Positions 25,006 to 38,310 of a stretch of DNA of 64,000 nt are shown here, piece after piece (within the stretch, counting starts at the first letter, position 1; each line of letters opens with the position of its first letter). The notes under the pieces were generated by a model. It did no database searches and was not told the origin of the DNA. It worked only from the letters and a program-made list of their open reading frames with translations. Both the position numbers and the translations under genes were made by a program. Origin of the DNA: Eudromia elegans (taxonomy: Eukaryota; Chordata; Aves; Tinamiformes; Tinamidae). Location: positions 561,771-625,770 of the forward strand of contig PTEX01000280.1 in the NCBI GenBank assembly GCA_003342815.1. Reading direction: 5' to 3'.

Positions 25006-28000
25006 CGATAGTGATGGAAAAACCTGTGCAGTATGTCTGTGCTGATCTCCTATGCTGCATAGTTATTTGCAATGTTAAGCCTGAGGCAAACTACTTTCTT
25101 ATAGTGGTTGCATCTACAGAACCTACCCTTGGCTTCTGGCTCCTGATATGATTCAGCGGAGAACAGGTTAACTATTGTAAGGAAAATGCAGAATTCTGAA
25201 CCTTTGCTGTTTGTGTCTATACAGGTAATTCTCAGACAGTCTTGCCACTTGATTACAGAATTTGCCTTCTGATGATGGATCAAATTATTATTACTTTAAA
25301 TTTGAAATGCCTGATGTTGAATTCTTTGTGTGTATAGCACACTGTCACTGAGGTCATTGGAGAGGAAAGTGTGCAAGTATCTTAAACAGAGAGTTGAGAA
25401 ATATTTTCTGAGTTCTTCCATTTTACAGTTCCCTCAACTAAATGATTTTCAGAAATTGATCTTTATTTTGTCTTTCTGTCAAGCAGTCATGTTTTAAAAA
25501 AGTGAAGACTTCCTCCTCAAGAGCAAGTCAGTTGAAGAATGACCAGTTCTCCACTAAGTGAATGTAAACTCTTGGTTGTGTTTTGAATATAGAAGAATTT
25601 ACTAACACGTACAAATCCAGTCCATCTAGTGGGTTTCAAATGCGTGTATGATGAACTGGTCAGATCATTCAAGCTCATCAGATTTCATGAAATAGCCTTT
25701 ATTAGTGCCCCGTGTGAAGCTTGACTAACTTGTTTGCCCTTTCTTCACTAGATATGTCTGTTCAAATCCCATTGCAATTCGCTGAACAAACCTTGATTTT
25801 TCTTCCTTATATCTCATTATCCCTCATGTGTGTCTAAATATCTCTTGAACAAAGGAATAAATAAAACAAAACTGCATGAGACTTCTGCTATATTAACGTT
25901 AAAGTAAGGCTTGATTCTGCTGTGGTTAGCAGTTACTCTGATGCTGTAAGTGCTTTTACAGAACAACCAGACAAAAACCATTTTAGAATCAACTTCTCCT
26001 TTCATTGTTAAATTTGGCTCACATCTAGGACAAACTCCTTTCATTACAAGATAAATAGCTTATTAATTCCGTTTGCTAGTGGAGCATCTAGGAAGTCCTG
26101 TGATAGTTGCTCTCCCACTTCTTTTGGTAGCAATCTTCCAATTTTGGTTGCAACCCCAGTGATGAGTAGAGCCTAGAAAGCTTGTGGCTGTCTGGAGCAA
26201 AGACAATGATCTTTCCGGGATGTGGGTGAACACAGGACGTGTGGCCCTTCTAGTCTGTGACATTGTTCATTTATCCAAGAAAAAACATGTGCTGTTAAAA
26301 CTACCACAGGGACATTTAGCCTTTATGCACTCTTAAGCTGTTCCAAGCTTTTGTTCTATCTAATTGTTGATGCCAAACTCTAAAAAAACATGGCGTTTTT
26401 CAACTAATTTTGTAGGAAAGCTGACAGTACCTTTTATTCAAAAGCAGTGAATCCAGTGGAAATGATACCAAGTTTCTACTTATGTACTGGGGATGATCTT
26501 CACTAACAGTCACAAAAGTGGACCCCCAAACTGATGACTTAGTAGAAGCTTGGTAGAAGTGAGGTCTCCAGTCACTGCACACTGTTGTTTCCTAAGGCAT
26601 CTGTGAGTGGTCCCATAAGTAGGAAAAGGCAGATAAGCTTGGCTTTAGTTATGTGTAACTATTCATGCTTCTGACTGAAAAGTGTTTAAGTGCTATTAAA
26701 TACAGTGATAATTTGCAGACTATCACTCCTAAAAATGCACAGTATTAAAATGGTGCCCGAGCTGTTGTTGAAAACATCTGATGGCAGTAGGCTCGGCGGT
26801 GGAAAGTGCTTTGCCTGCCAGGATTGCTGAACAGTCTTGCTTTGTGGAAAAGGTTTTGATTACAAGGACCTCATCACACTTAATAGCACTAGATATGGCA
26901 TACACAGAGTGTTTCTTCTGTCTGTTGACACAGAGAGTTGATTTGATTATTTAACATTTCTCAGTGAGCTTTTCGTTATACTTCTAGATTTTGTGTATAC
27001 TTTTAGAGCAAACAGATGTTGTTTTGGGGATGAATATGGAATATCCATCTTAGATACAATGCAGAACTACAGATACACGGTAAATGGAGTGAAATAGCTA
27101 AATTCTGTGCGGGTGTAGGTGGATGGGTGCAGCTGTTAACTGCCTGTTCTATTTGAGAATGAGAGCCACTTGGCACACAGAAAGCTCCAGCCAAATAAAC
27201 ATACTGTTCCTCTGCTAGCTGCAGTTTGTTCTTAATGCAGAAACATTTTAGGCCACTTCTTTGATTTTTGGCGGGCATTCTGCTGCCTGAACTCTCTAGC
27301 ACTCGGGCTGCCTCTGAAGTTGCAGATGGATAAGAAGCTCTTGGCCAGTACTGTGTAATTCATGCATGGGCATCTCACCCTGATTCTGCAACATGTTGAT
27401 GTAATACAGAGAATCATTTACTTATTTCACTTCTCAAAAGAAGTGCCAATATATTCAGATGAGGTATAAAATGTAATACATCCGTTATTGAATCCAACTT
27501 ATCAAAGCAAAGTAATGAGACACTTCCAGTTAGTGGGCATAATTTACGGATATTAATTAATTTAATAAAGTTTTACGTGTAACTCATTTCTATTCAGGTT
27601 TTGCAGATTGTTATTAATCCGTCCTGCTGAAACTCCATGCATGTGCTTTGGACAGGGCTGGACCAGGCTTGCAGCTGAGCAGATTAACAATGAGTTCTTT
27701 TCTTCCAGCTGGCAGCAGGTGTCTAGTAACTGAGTCCGTACTTTGCAAGATGATACTTCATCAAATAAATGCACTGTCAAAGTTAATTAGTTGCATTTTA
27801 TTTTAGAGTTCACCTCAGTGATGACAACCTGCCAGTAGTGAGAAGTGCTTAAAAAAAAGAAGTCTGTGCTCTAGCTCCTGGGTATTATGAACATATGAAA
27901 ATGAAAGCTTTCGGAGAAGGAATATGATGGCTTTAGGTTTGATTTTTTGCTTTATTGGCTGTTGCTGACAATGTAAATGATATTTAAAAGCTCTGGGAGA

Positions 28001-29593
28001 TTTTGATTAGATTGGTAAACTTCAGCTGTCTGTCAGCTGTCTTCACTTAATAATGTCTCCAAGTCTTATAATAAAGCCATGAATGCATGGAAACCCCTGA
28101 ACTGCTGTTGAACTGGGGTCGTCAGAGTGACCATCATTGCACTTGTATCACTTTGATGGTATGAGGAAAAGACTGTCCTTCAAAACAATCAGTGAAGCAT
28201 GCCAGAATTATTGTCTCATGTCTTATAAAATATGTAGTTTGTCCTAAAGTAATATCAGTGAATAAATTTAAAGTAGATGACTATATGCCCCATACCATTT
28301 TCAATAAAAATAAAATAAAACACATACACATGCATCTACCATTTATTTTATAACTGCCAAATTGCAGGATGAGGAGTCCAGGACAAACAACATTTTTGGT
28401 CATCTTTCCAAAGATAGGCACCCCGTCCACATGAGAAATACAACAGATAAGGTCTATAGGAAAATTCTAACTAATGAAGCATGGTGGTTTTTCTGCTTAG
28501 GATACTTTTATTAAGCTAAATAAAGACAGAATTCATTAAAATAGTCAGTGATTCAAGAAATGGCAAATATATGGCGGCACTTATTAAAACACTTAAACAC
28601 TTAAGCACTTAAAACAGTTATTGGACAGTTATAGTATTATAATAATTACACTGGGTGTTACTTACCTCTCAGCAAAATCAAAAAAAAAAAAGTAGAAACA
28701 CCTTCTTTTTAGGTGTAGGACCTAGTACAAATCTACTTTGACAAGATAATTGGTTCAATTTCTTTTAAGTCTCAAGATGAGCATATGATGCTAATGATCA
28801 CCATCAGGTGAATTGTCAAAGAGCTGCGTTGCAGCTAAAATCAGCCGTGCTGTTTTACAAGTGTGGAGTCTGGATTTTATGTGTGCAGGTAACAAAGGCT
28901 CTTTGACATTGCTAGCCCGAGAGGTTATTCCTGCACAAAAAAACCCCCTTTGATAATAGACAATGTCAAATACTAATAAATTTGAGAGTGTTTTGTTTGT
29001 TCTAACTTCATTCCGTTTTCTTCCAGAGGCATGAAACTCATAGGAAGAAGAGGAACTAAATGCTTTGCTAATGTAAGAGCAGGACTTGCTGGAAGTTTGG
29101 CCCTTCATTCTCTAAGGGTCTTCCATATACTCTATTCAGAAAAATTTAGCATTATGGAAGTCTTTTTTGAAATAGTGCTCCTCCAGGAGTGATCTGTACC
29201 AAAATATCCCCAGTATAAAATCTCTGGCACACCCATCGCAAAGCAGTTGGGGTGAGAAGGCAGCCTGGGCTTGGTTGTGGTGTCAGTGTGGAGGACCAGC
29301 TTCCTGCCACCTGACTGAGATGCCTATCTTAAGATGAAAATTGCTCTAATCTTTTCCAGCAGAGAGAAGGAAGATACCAGCCTCTGAGGTAATGCTGGGA
29401 GCGGCTGAGTCACCTCCTTGAGGTTCTTGTTTCTCCCTGTTCTAAATCTAGGGATGCTGAGGCATGATACTCATCAAGGATGGGGTCACAACCTTGAGTT
29501 TTTAGAGGAATGTCATACTTATGTCCAAAATCTGAGCTTTTATTTCCTCTTCTTAATTGGTGAATTCTCTGTCTGCGATGAGGGAAAATTGTT

Positions 29594-29607
29594 TGAGGAG
29601 GGGGCAG
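29594..29607 (+). promoter_or_regulatory. Possible CTCF-like motif
   Basis: TGAGGAGGGGGCAG agrees with the CTCF consensus CCASYAGRKGGCRC at 10 of 14 positions, including the AGGGGGCA core. Chance matches of this quality are expected in 64 kb, so the call is weak. Confidence 0.2.
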
Positions 29608-31307
29608 AGGGCAAAGTCATAGCTGATGTAAATTGTCTTTTTTTCTAAGGATTTCTATGGCACAGTGATTAGGGGAACTAGCATTACCTTAAGAACTCCC
29701 AACATCTGAACACCTTTCATTGATGCATACAGCACCATATGTGGTACATTAGGTTTCTGTCACCACACATCTCAAGGGAAATAACCTGATCTATGTACTG
29801 AATCCTAAGAATTTGTTGCTTTTTCTGGGAAGCATTCCCACTGAAGTGGACAACTTCCCACGACTTTCTTTTAATGAGGTGGCCACATCCTCCCCATTTA
29901 CCCCCCACTACCTTCCTCCCTTGCAAAACTACTGCGACGGAGCAACCCGCAATTACCAAAAGCAAAGACCCATCATTACATTTCCTTTGGTTTGTGTAAA
30001 TACTAATTTTAAAACACAGGAAGTCCTTATATTGTTACCCAGCTACACTCTAGGAAGAAGACAGACAGGCAGAGGTTAAAATGTAGGCAACTGGTGCTAC
30101 CCGCTTCATTTCTATACTGGTAACTTTCAAAATGCAGTGTGAATTGACTCAGGCTCTTGTTGCTTCTCCTTAGGCAGTGAGGTAACTGTCATAAAGATCA
30201 ACACGCAATAAGGCATAATGGGGCAGTCCACAGTTTTCTAAAAGAAAGCTGCAAATATTGTTTTGTAGTTTCAATATTAAAAAAAGAAAAGCCCATTTAT
30301 AGATCAAATCAAGTCAATTTCTTTGTTTGGTTATGATTGCTACCTGTCTTTGTGCTGTCTACACTTCTCATTAATTTTTGGTGCTGAAATACTGAATCAA
30401 CAGCCTGAAGGTAAAGTGGATGCTTTCTTATGGAAGTTGAGAGTGTTTATTTCTTCAGTAATTATTTTAGTAAAATCTTCCTTTGCAAGTGTGTCAGTCT
30501 TGAACATATGGATACAATTAGTTCTCTATGTAGTCAGGACTGAAGTGTGGATTTCAGTAACTTTGACCTTATAACTGAGGACAGAATCTGGATTGACTCG
30601 TGGTCATTGTAAGGTATGTATAATTGAAGGAATTTTGTGGCAGATTCTTTCTGTCACACAGTGGCTAGAAACAGCAGTTTCCAAAGACACTGACCTTCAA
30701 GTGTTTTTGAGGATTCAAATCAAACAAGCAAAGCATATACTTTAAATGTTTTTTTTTTCTAACAGAGGACATGTTTTTTTCCTTGTTGCTATGTACAGTA
30801 GGTTTTATTAAATTAAAAATAGTGAGGAGTGCTGTCCATCCTATCAAGGTGGTAAGATAATTAGTAACTTGAGCACCTATGGATTCATGCTCCATGCTGA
30901 AGAACTACATAACTTACAATAGTAACAAAAGAATAATCGTGTATTGTGCATAACCATGGGACTGTGTGGGATGGAGCATTTTTTCTTGATCTTGGATTTC
31001 AGAAGGGATTTTTTCTTCCGTTCTTCTTTTATTTTAATATAAACCCGCGTCTAGGCTTACTATTGACCTAAGTATATTTGTTTTCTGATAATTGCTGAAA
31101 GAGATTTTAACGTGCTTTTTGTCAGCAATGTACAAGACCAAAACCAGCAATAGCAAGCAAAACTGTCCAGGCCAAAACAAGCGAGTGGCTGGAAGAGCTG
31201 ATGAAGCCCTGTGATCAGAAGGCAGAATATGATTTTCCTTTGGAGTGGAGGAGTGGAGGAAGGATAAACTACTTTGATTTTCCGTTGTGATAAGCTTTCG
31301 GGAAGAC

Positions 31308-31332
31308 TTTTTTTTTTTTTTTTTTTTTTTTT
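31308..31332. repeat. Poly(T) run, 25 T
   Basis: Uninterrupted T run in intergenic sequence. Confidence 0.9.
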
Positions 31333-31541
31333 AAGACAATTTTTGTGATTTACGGTAAATTTAGCAATCAGGAAGTGTAGTCATCTTTCCTGACTTATGA
31401 TGAAGTGCAAATATCAGCTCTTCAGTCTCCTGAAGGTCATACGACTTGAGAACTTGCCCTGAATGTTGCCTGCTTTTACCAAAGAGGATAATGGAGTGTT
31501 TTCATCTGAAAGGGCATTAGCTTCACAAGACAATACTTTTC

Positions 31542-31600
31542 TTTTTTTTTTTTTTTTTTTTTTTAAAAAAACAAAAAATTTTTTTTTTTTTTTTTTTTTT
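31542..31600. repeat. T23-A/C-T22 compound homopolymer
   Basis: A run of 23 T is followed by A7-C-A6 and then 22 T. The central A block can pair with either T arm. Homopolymer lengths here are unreliable in most assemblies. Confidence 0.85.
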
Positions 31601-34156
31601 CAAAACAGCAAAAATATTACACTTGTGTCTCTTTGCACAACCATATGCCTCACATGCTCTCATAATATCTTGAACTCAAATAGATTTTATCAACTACAAG
31701 TAGCAAACAGTAACCTATTTTTCTCTTGTTTTTATGGTCATTATAATGATTGTAGTACTTTATATTATGGTTGATTTTTAGGTTCAAAGTTGCTAACTTG
31801 AAAGAAAAACGGAGGAAGGTTAATATGCTATATTGGGATGTGTGTATACAAAGTTATAGTCAACTCTGTTGTATCAGTATGAAATGAGCGTCAAGAAATA
31901 TTTATATATGGCAATGCTTTAGGAGTTCCTAATGTTTGGAATAAGAAATAAAGGCACTATATATGGTAAGATCTGCTAGGTAAACGTTGAGTCCTTAATG
32001 GCTTCTGTTTTACAATTGACACCTCAAAAGCTGTAACCTCTTTGGCACCTCAGTTGTTCCTAAGATGATCAAATATATAGCCTCGTTTAGTACAGGCAGC
32101 AAATTTCACTGAACACTTGATTGCTGTGTAGATGTCTGGCATTTCCTTCTATTCGAGGAAAAATGGATGATATACATTTACACTCAAGCCCATCCATCAA
32201 AAGACCCATGTAGGCCAAAGAATGTATGTCCATGTCAAGCATTTCACCCATCATTCTTATATTTTCTCTTTTTCTTTGTTTTCTACCCTGAAGTTTCCTT
32301 AAGAGGAGCGCAAAGTAGATAAATGTGGGCGTGCAGGGGAGAGGAAGCCTTTCCTAGCGAGGACTCGCATGTCTCACGTTCTCTTTTCATTGTCATCAAC
32401 TGGTCGAGTAAATATCCTGTGTGGGATCCGTCACAGAAATGCTCACCATCTGTTAATTTCCTGTTCTGTCCTGGTTTCCCTGTAATTGCTGTTTTGTGCA
32501 GTTTTGACGTAAGAGAGAAGAAGGAGAGTATTGTGTGTTCCAAGTTTATCTCAGGTGCCGCTCTGCAGTTCCCTAACATGATTACTTTGATATAATGCAG
32601 TTTGATTTGTTTGCTGATGAGAGCCTGGCAAGTATTTATTGAGAAAACAAAACAAAACAAAAATCCAGGAAAGGTTGCTGTTGAGTATTTGGAGGGAGTG
32701 TAACAGTCTGAAATTTTGCCAAATTTTGAACTCTCGTCTCATCAGTCTCATTTGTATTCTAATCTCCTGAAAAGGTCTAGAGAGCATCAGTAGGTCTCAT
32801 GGTTTTCTGCACATTTGCTTATGTAAATCTGGGAAACATTCATTTCAGTCAATGCGAGTCATGTTTGTGCAGTTTAAGTTCTTAAATTTTGCTTCTCTGT
32901 ATGTTTGTTTTGAAGAGGAATACAATAGGATGCAATTTTATTCTTCTAATGTTTTACAATTTGGTGAGTGAACAATATGAAGACTTGGGGTTTCGCTACT
33001 GCCATGTGTTTGCCTCTTGTGGCTAAGGGCCAAGGTGAGTTTGTACTGCTGGAGGGATAGCTGTAACAGAGGAAGTGAATGAAGAAACATTAAGAATTTT
33101 GTTTTCAAGACCAGCCAGACTTCTTTTGGTAGCTTTGGCTTGGTCATGTTTCAGAAACCTCATTCCATACGTGTTTTTCCTGCCTTCAAAACTTCAGTTG
33201 TTTCATCGATAATAATACAAAATTATAAATGTCTCCATCTGTAAGGGAAGAAGCTGCAAGTTCACTCTGAGCTTGATCAAATTGAAAGGCTGATGCTATA
33301 GCACAAGACATAGGAAACAGTGAGGTTATGCTTGAGTCCTCCACTCACGTTGTCCAGAAATGCTGTTTCTAGACCCTGTAGTGATTTGTGGAGAGCAGAA
33401 TGTCTATGGGCACAGAATTTAATGAAAGAATTGTCTTTAAAAGTAATTTGGAAGTAGGGTTGACTTTAGGCAGGTGGATTAAGGGAAAGAGATTACAGTG
33501 CTTGCAAAACCTAGCTCAGGAGTCAAGCTTCAGATGAGTTGCTGTTCTCAATTTCCTTGCAGATGGATAAATAATCTAAATATAAACCTAGCATTTTACC
33601 TGGTATTCTAGAAAGGCTAAAGACTGGACCGTACTACCATCTATAGTTTGCTCCACAAAGTAGTCCATAATTAGTAATGTGGTTCCATTTTTTTGGTATT
33701 GTTATTTATTTAGTCTCTATCAGATAGAGAACGAAAGACCTGTTGTCTTTGTAGACAAATACAACAAAAAACTTGTTGTAGAACAAAAAACTTTGTTCTA
33801 TAGAATAAGGTAACTTAGACTCTCAACAGCATCTCTTAAAGAATATATTATCCTGCAGTGAAAATTTATTTGCTTTCGGGGCAGCAGTGCATAGGAGTAG
33901 AAGTAAGTGGAAGATATTACAAACCTTCCACCGCTGGCTTGAGGCTCTAATGCGCTTTAATAAACAAAACCATTTCTGTGATTAAAAAAAAAAAACCTTT
34001 GGCCTGAAAACCTATCAATCTGATTTCCTTCATAGTAGCAAATATTAAAAGTTGTTGGGTTTGCCTATATTTATTTTAGAAGTGACCAAATGACCAGCAC
34101 CAAAAGTCTATTGATAGGGAAAGGACACAAGAGGTGTATTTCTCATTAGAATGAAG

Positions 34157-34211
34157 AAAAAAAAAAAAAAAAGAGAGAGAGAGAGAAAGAGAAAGAAAGA
34201 GAGAGAGAGCG
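34157..34211. repeat. Poly(A) followed by (GA)n purine tract
   Basis: Sixteen A pass into GA and GAAA units, giving more than 50 bases of pure purine on the plus strand. Confidence 0.9.
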
Positions 34212-34555
34212 AGAACAGAGAATGTACTTACTTCTGGAGTTCATTTTTCATTTTATTTTCCTGTCTAATGAATCAGAAAGAAAACGTAGAATTTTACTGA
34301 AAACGTAAAGTAAGTCCAGATGTTAATATACAGTAATCTCATCATAGTCTACAGGGAAGATGTTATCCTGTCGGATTTGTTCCTCTGAACACAACCAAAC
34401 AGCTCATGCTGAGTAAGACTGGGGCTTCCGTTCAAACAGTGGTGGTAAAAGCTGCAGGACTGGCATCTCCTGTATGAAGGGAAAATTTCAAGACTAATAC
34501 TCATAAAATCTGTGGAATAATAATACACTGGGCTCTTTGTACTTTAGAAATGTGA

Positions 34556-34576
34556 TTTTTTTTTTTTTTTTTTTTT
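34556..34576. repeat. Poly(T) run, 21 T
   Basis: Uninterrupted T run about 320 bases left of a CR1 fragment. Confidence 0.9.
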
Positions 34577-34892
34577 AACTTTGGGAACTTGGTTATGTGT
34601 TGCGTTCTCGAGAATACTAAAGAATTTTCACTAACCTGGTGTAAAGCTCATGATAATATTGCCTATGGAAAATTTTTCATCACTCAGGAGAATTTTCCTC
34701 TGTTTCCACCTGATGAGGTGGGTGTTTGGCCTGTAGACAGATGATCGGGTTATGTCAACAATGTGAGAGTCCTCCAAGCTTGAGATGCCTGTCAGAAGAA
34801 AAGTGATGCCTGACATGAAAGAGAGACTGAAGCAGTAGAGCCTGAAGCTGCCCTGAATACATTTCTCCTCTGTTCCACTCTCCTCTATTCCA

Positions 34893-35081
34893 ACCTCTTC
34901 TTTACTGTGAGGGTGACAGAGCACTGGAACACGTTGCCAAGAGAGGTGGTGGAGTTTCCCTGCCTGGAGATCTTCCAAACCCGCCTGGATGCCACCCTGT
35001 GCCACGTGCTGGAGCAGGGGGCTTGGACAAGATGATCTCTAGAGGTCTCTTCCAACCTCAACCATTCTGTGATTCTGTGTT
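34893..35081 (+). mobile_element. CR1 LINE 3' fragment, plus orientation
   Basis: It begins at 'CTTCTTTACTGTGAGGGTGA' (end of the ORF2 reading frame: VTEHWN-type context) and runs through 'GAGAGGTGGTGGAGT', 'GATCTTCCAAACCCGCCTGG' and 'GATGATCTCTAGAGGTCTCT'. It ends with ACCATTCTGTGATTCTGTG, a well-preserved CR1 terminus. The copy is heavily 5'-truncated, with no coding capacity. Confidence 0.92.
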
Positions 35082-36274
35082 TCTTTTATCTTTGACTTCA
35101 TGCCTTGGGAAGATATTTATCCTGAGCACGTTCACAGTGATCTAGCACTCTCTGTAAAATAGCCTGATATTTTGAGGTGGCTCTACAGTGTATCTTATGG
35201 CAAGCTGATTTGAAAAGGAGATGTGGGTGGAGGAGGCAGTTCTGCTTCTTCAAGAGTCTCCACCTGGGGCAAACACAGATGAAGGAAGTTAAGGTAGCCT
35301 AACACACAAGGAAAACTGCCTGAAAGTCCAAAGCTTTGATCAGAGAGCCTCATGGATTAAAGGATTTGTCAGTAAGGAAAGTTTTGAGCGTATGTCATGA
35401 CAAGACAAAAGAAAGCCATTCATAATGAGTTTCTTTTTGTAACTTTCGACTCCTCCTACACCTCTGGCGCTTAAATTTTGTGTGTGAAAGTGTTTAAGAG
35501 TTAAACTGCTTGAGAGATTACAGTTAAATGAACTCCTTGGGATAAGAATAAAGGTATGGGGACTGTCTATAAACATTTTTCCTTCCTTTCTCTGCTCCTA
35601 ATTTATTCCTTGATTGTGTGCATTGATGCAGTGCAGTCTGTAATTAGATCACCACATCCTATTTTTCATCCTTAGGAAGAAAAGATTGAGGATCAGCCCT
35701 CCCAAGCCTGCACTGATCCCAAAGTATTTAATTACCATTGTGTCTCAGCCAGGAATGAAAACTACACCCATTTATCATATTTAGCTGACCGTATCACATA
35801 TTTTATTCATATACATTGACATACAGTGTCCTAATAAAACACTTTTCACAGGGGAACATGCCAGTGAGTTACAAAAAAAAAACCCAAAACCAAAACCCAA
35901 ACTTTTTCTCTCATAGAGGTGATTAGTTAAAGTTTAAAATAGTTTAAAAGCCAGAAAAATATTGGAGATGATGCTGTCAGCTACCTGACAGGCTTTGCAT
36001 TTTCTCCCCACCACATTCCTCACAAGTCCCAGGGAAGAACTGGTACAGTGGGGCAGGGAAAGCAGGTATATCTTCTGGTGATTACACATGGTTAGAGGAT
36101 CTTGGGTTTGCAGCAAGATATTGAGTGTGCCTGGGCAATTCTGGGCTCGCACAGAGATATTCTTTTAATTTCCTTTCCTTTATAATGCTAGGCCCCATAT
36201 ATTTGAACAGCTAAATCTGTTCAAAGCCTGCCAGCCAGATCTTCTCGCACACCTCACAGGATGTGCGAGAAATC
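35082..36274. other. Intergenic DNA between two CR1 copies
   Basis: AT-rich, no gene seen. The stretch 35590-35830 is repeat-free with homeodomain-like words (CTAATTTATTCC, TGTAATTAGATC, TTTAATTACC) and could be a conserved non-coding element. A short A-rich AAACCC/AAACCAAAACCC cluster lies at about 35873-35901. Confidence 0.45.
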
Positions 36275-36728
36275 TTGCAAGAAATCATGCTTGACTAACC
36301 TGATAACCTTCTGTGGTGGAATGACTAGCTGGATAGATGAGGGCAGAGCGGTGGATGTCATCTACCTGGACTTCAGCAAGGCTTTTGACACCGTCCCTCA
36401 CAGCATCCTCCTGGGCAAGCTCCGGAAGTGAGGAGGGTGGTGCTGACCTCTTCTCAGTGGTGGCCAGCGATAGGTCTAGAGGAAATGGCCACAAATCAAA
36501 GCATCAGAAGTTCCACAGGAACTTAAGGAAAAATTTCTTAACAGTGAGGGTGACAGAGCCCTGGCACAGGCTGCCCAGAGAGGTGGTGGAGTCTCCTTCT
36601 CTGGAGATCTTCAAAACCTGTTTGGACACCACCCTGTGTCACTTGCTCTAGGTGACCCTGCGTGTGCAGGGGGGTTGGACTAGATGATCTCTAGAGGTCC
36701 CTTCCAACCTTAAGCATTCTATGATCTC
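36275..36728 (+). mobile_element. CR1 LINE copy with internal deletion, plus orientation
   Basis: The left part (to about 36430) encodes the CR1 reverse-transcriptase core phrase DVIYLDFSKAFDTVPHSILL. It is joined at about 36424-36440 directly to the ORF2 C-terminal region (GGADLFSVVASDRSRGNG, then WHRLPREVVESPSLEIF) and the 3' UTR, ending CATTCTATGATCTCTG near 36728. In full-length CR1 these two parts are separated by the rest of the reverse-transcriptase domain, including the catalytic FADD box, so several hundred bases are missing. A stop codon (TGA) follows the first part at the junction. The copy is inactive. Confidence 0.92.
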
Positions 36729-36784
36729 TGTTGTGAGATCTGTGTTCTCTCTTTGAATAGTGTCCATGCCACAAACAGTAATTC

Positions 36785-36950
36785 TCACAGATACCGGTAT
36801 GAGGGGTGCAAATAATACTGCCCTGACTTTACAGGTGAGGACAGATGCACAGAGAAACTAAAGTCAAATCTGTTAGTAACTTGGAGAACCTGCCTAAAAC
36901 CTGAACATAGAGAGCAACTGGTAGGTTCAAATCACAGTTCCCCCTCTGCA
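36785..36950. repeat. Possible decayed amniote SINE-like relic
   Basis: 'TTCTCACAGATACCGGTATGAGG', then 'TGACTTTACAGGTGAGGACAG', 'CACAGAGAAACTAAAG' and 'GTTAGTAACTTGGAGAACC' follow, with heavy decay, the order of the common amniote repeat block 'tttacagatgaggaaactgaggcacagagaggttaagtaacttgccc'. 'GGTTCAAATC' near 36923 resembles a SINE-derived box. Confidence 0.4.
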
Positions 36951-38159
36951 AATACTTTTGTTGCTCTGTGTGCTGAGCGATTTTTAAGATAGACCAAAAA
37001 TTACCCTGTAAGAGTTTGGGCTTTATACTTTAAAACATTTTAGCTTGACTGAACGTCCTGCATCCCACAGGGGCAGTGTTCAAGATGAGCATATCCCCTC
37101 CTTTCCCAGCACATTGTTCAGTTGACTGAAGCAAGAACACTCCACCACAGTGTGATTTTCCTTGAAACTGGATCTTCTGACTACCCATCATTTATTTCCA
37201 GAGAACAAGTAGGATGGGCTTTTCAGAGAGGGCTCTGAAAAGTTCATTATACATAGTACAGATAAAATCTATGGGGAGATAGTTTTATGGTTAAGCACTC
37301 TGCTTTGAAGGTGCAGATTATGACTAGTACAGAGAGCTTTGGAGATATGGCTCTGGCAGCTGATTTACTTAGTTCCTTTTGTAGTGGATGAGCTAAAGAT
37401 CAAGCTTTTGATGTTTAAAGACATATGCTCCTTTGTTTCCAGGTGTTTTTGTGTAAGAAGTCTTGCTCTATATATAATCTATGCCTAAAACATAATTTGA
37501 CACTCATCAGTAGTGGTATTTTTTCCATTGCTAGTTCTTGCCTAAATTATATATTTCTTTTTACTTTACACATTACCCAACAATCACAAAAAGTCTCTCT
37601 CCTTACTAGTAAGCAGAGCCTTGTTTCTTTTGCTCAGCATGCTCTTAACTACCCCTGTTTTCCTTGCAGTATTAAAGTCTTTAGGAGTTATGTTGCTCTA
37701 GTGGCCCTGAAGTCCCAAGATGCCTTCTGCTGTCGTAAATGCCTTTGTATAAGATAGTCTCTCCCATCTTCCTGTGGAAAATGGGACTGTGCCTTCTTCA
37801 AATAGTATAGGGAAAGATTGTACAAAATAATGTTTTAATGATTTCTGTAGCAATCTCTGTAGCCTCATTATAAAATGATATAGAGGTCATCGATCTAAAA
37901 TTGATCTAAAAAACTTTTTATTTTTAAATCTACATAACTACTGCTTAAAAAAATGGAAGTATCTTTAGCTTAATATTCATGATTCATCATATAAGAGTTC
38001 TTTTGGCAAAGTGATATTAAATATCTGTCAATATAGCTTAACTATATTGTAAACACGTCTGCGTTTGCACACATCATCTGGAAATATGATATTTTTGTTC
38101 AGAAAGGAAAGCCTATTCTATTTTCAAATAATAAAATTTATTTGTCATATCTCTGTCAT

Positions 38160-38310
38160 GCAAAGATTGGAAAACACTTTCTGATGTTATCTTACTTGGC
38201 GCACTATGAATTTCCTAAACAGGTAGGCATTAGAGCTTGCTTTTAGGAAAGGGTAAACCAACTTGGAAAGTTTCAGTTACTTTCCTGTGACTGTATAGCA
38301 AGTCACTCAG
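38160..38310. repeat. Possible decayed amniote SINE-like relic
   Basis: 'AACAGGTAGGCATTAGAGC', 'GTTTCAGTTACTTTCC' and 'GTGACTGTATAGCAAGTCA' track the usual 'gaggtaggtattatta...gacttgcccaaggtcacacagcaagtca' order with many substitutions. Low certainty. Confidence 0.35.

Larger units (their letters stand above)
25006..34892. other. Intergenic DNA, no gene recognised
   Basis: About 10 kb of AT-rich DNA without coding signal. It contains three long T runs, a GA tract and a short tandem 'ACTTAAAC'-type repeat near 28590-28615. Blocks such as 27900-28080 look more complex and might be conserved non-coding DNA. No LTR element, DNA transposon or RNA gene was recognised. Confidence 0.5.

Noticed and set aside
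36640..36730. Possible promoter or regulatory repeats in 'GGATTAGATGATCTCTAG'-like sequence shared by several places
   Set aside because: These are the conserved CR1 3' UTR and termini, which explains the similarity between 20030, 34893 and 36275.
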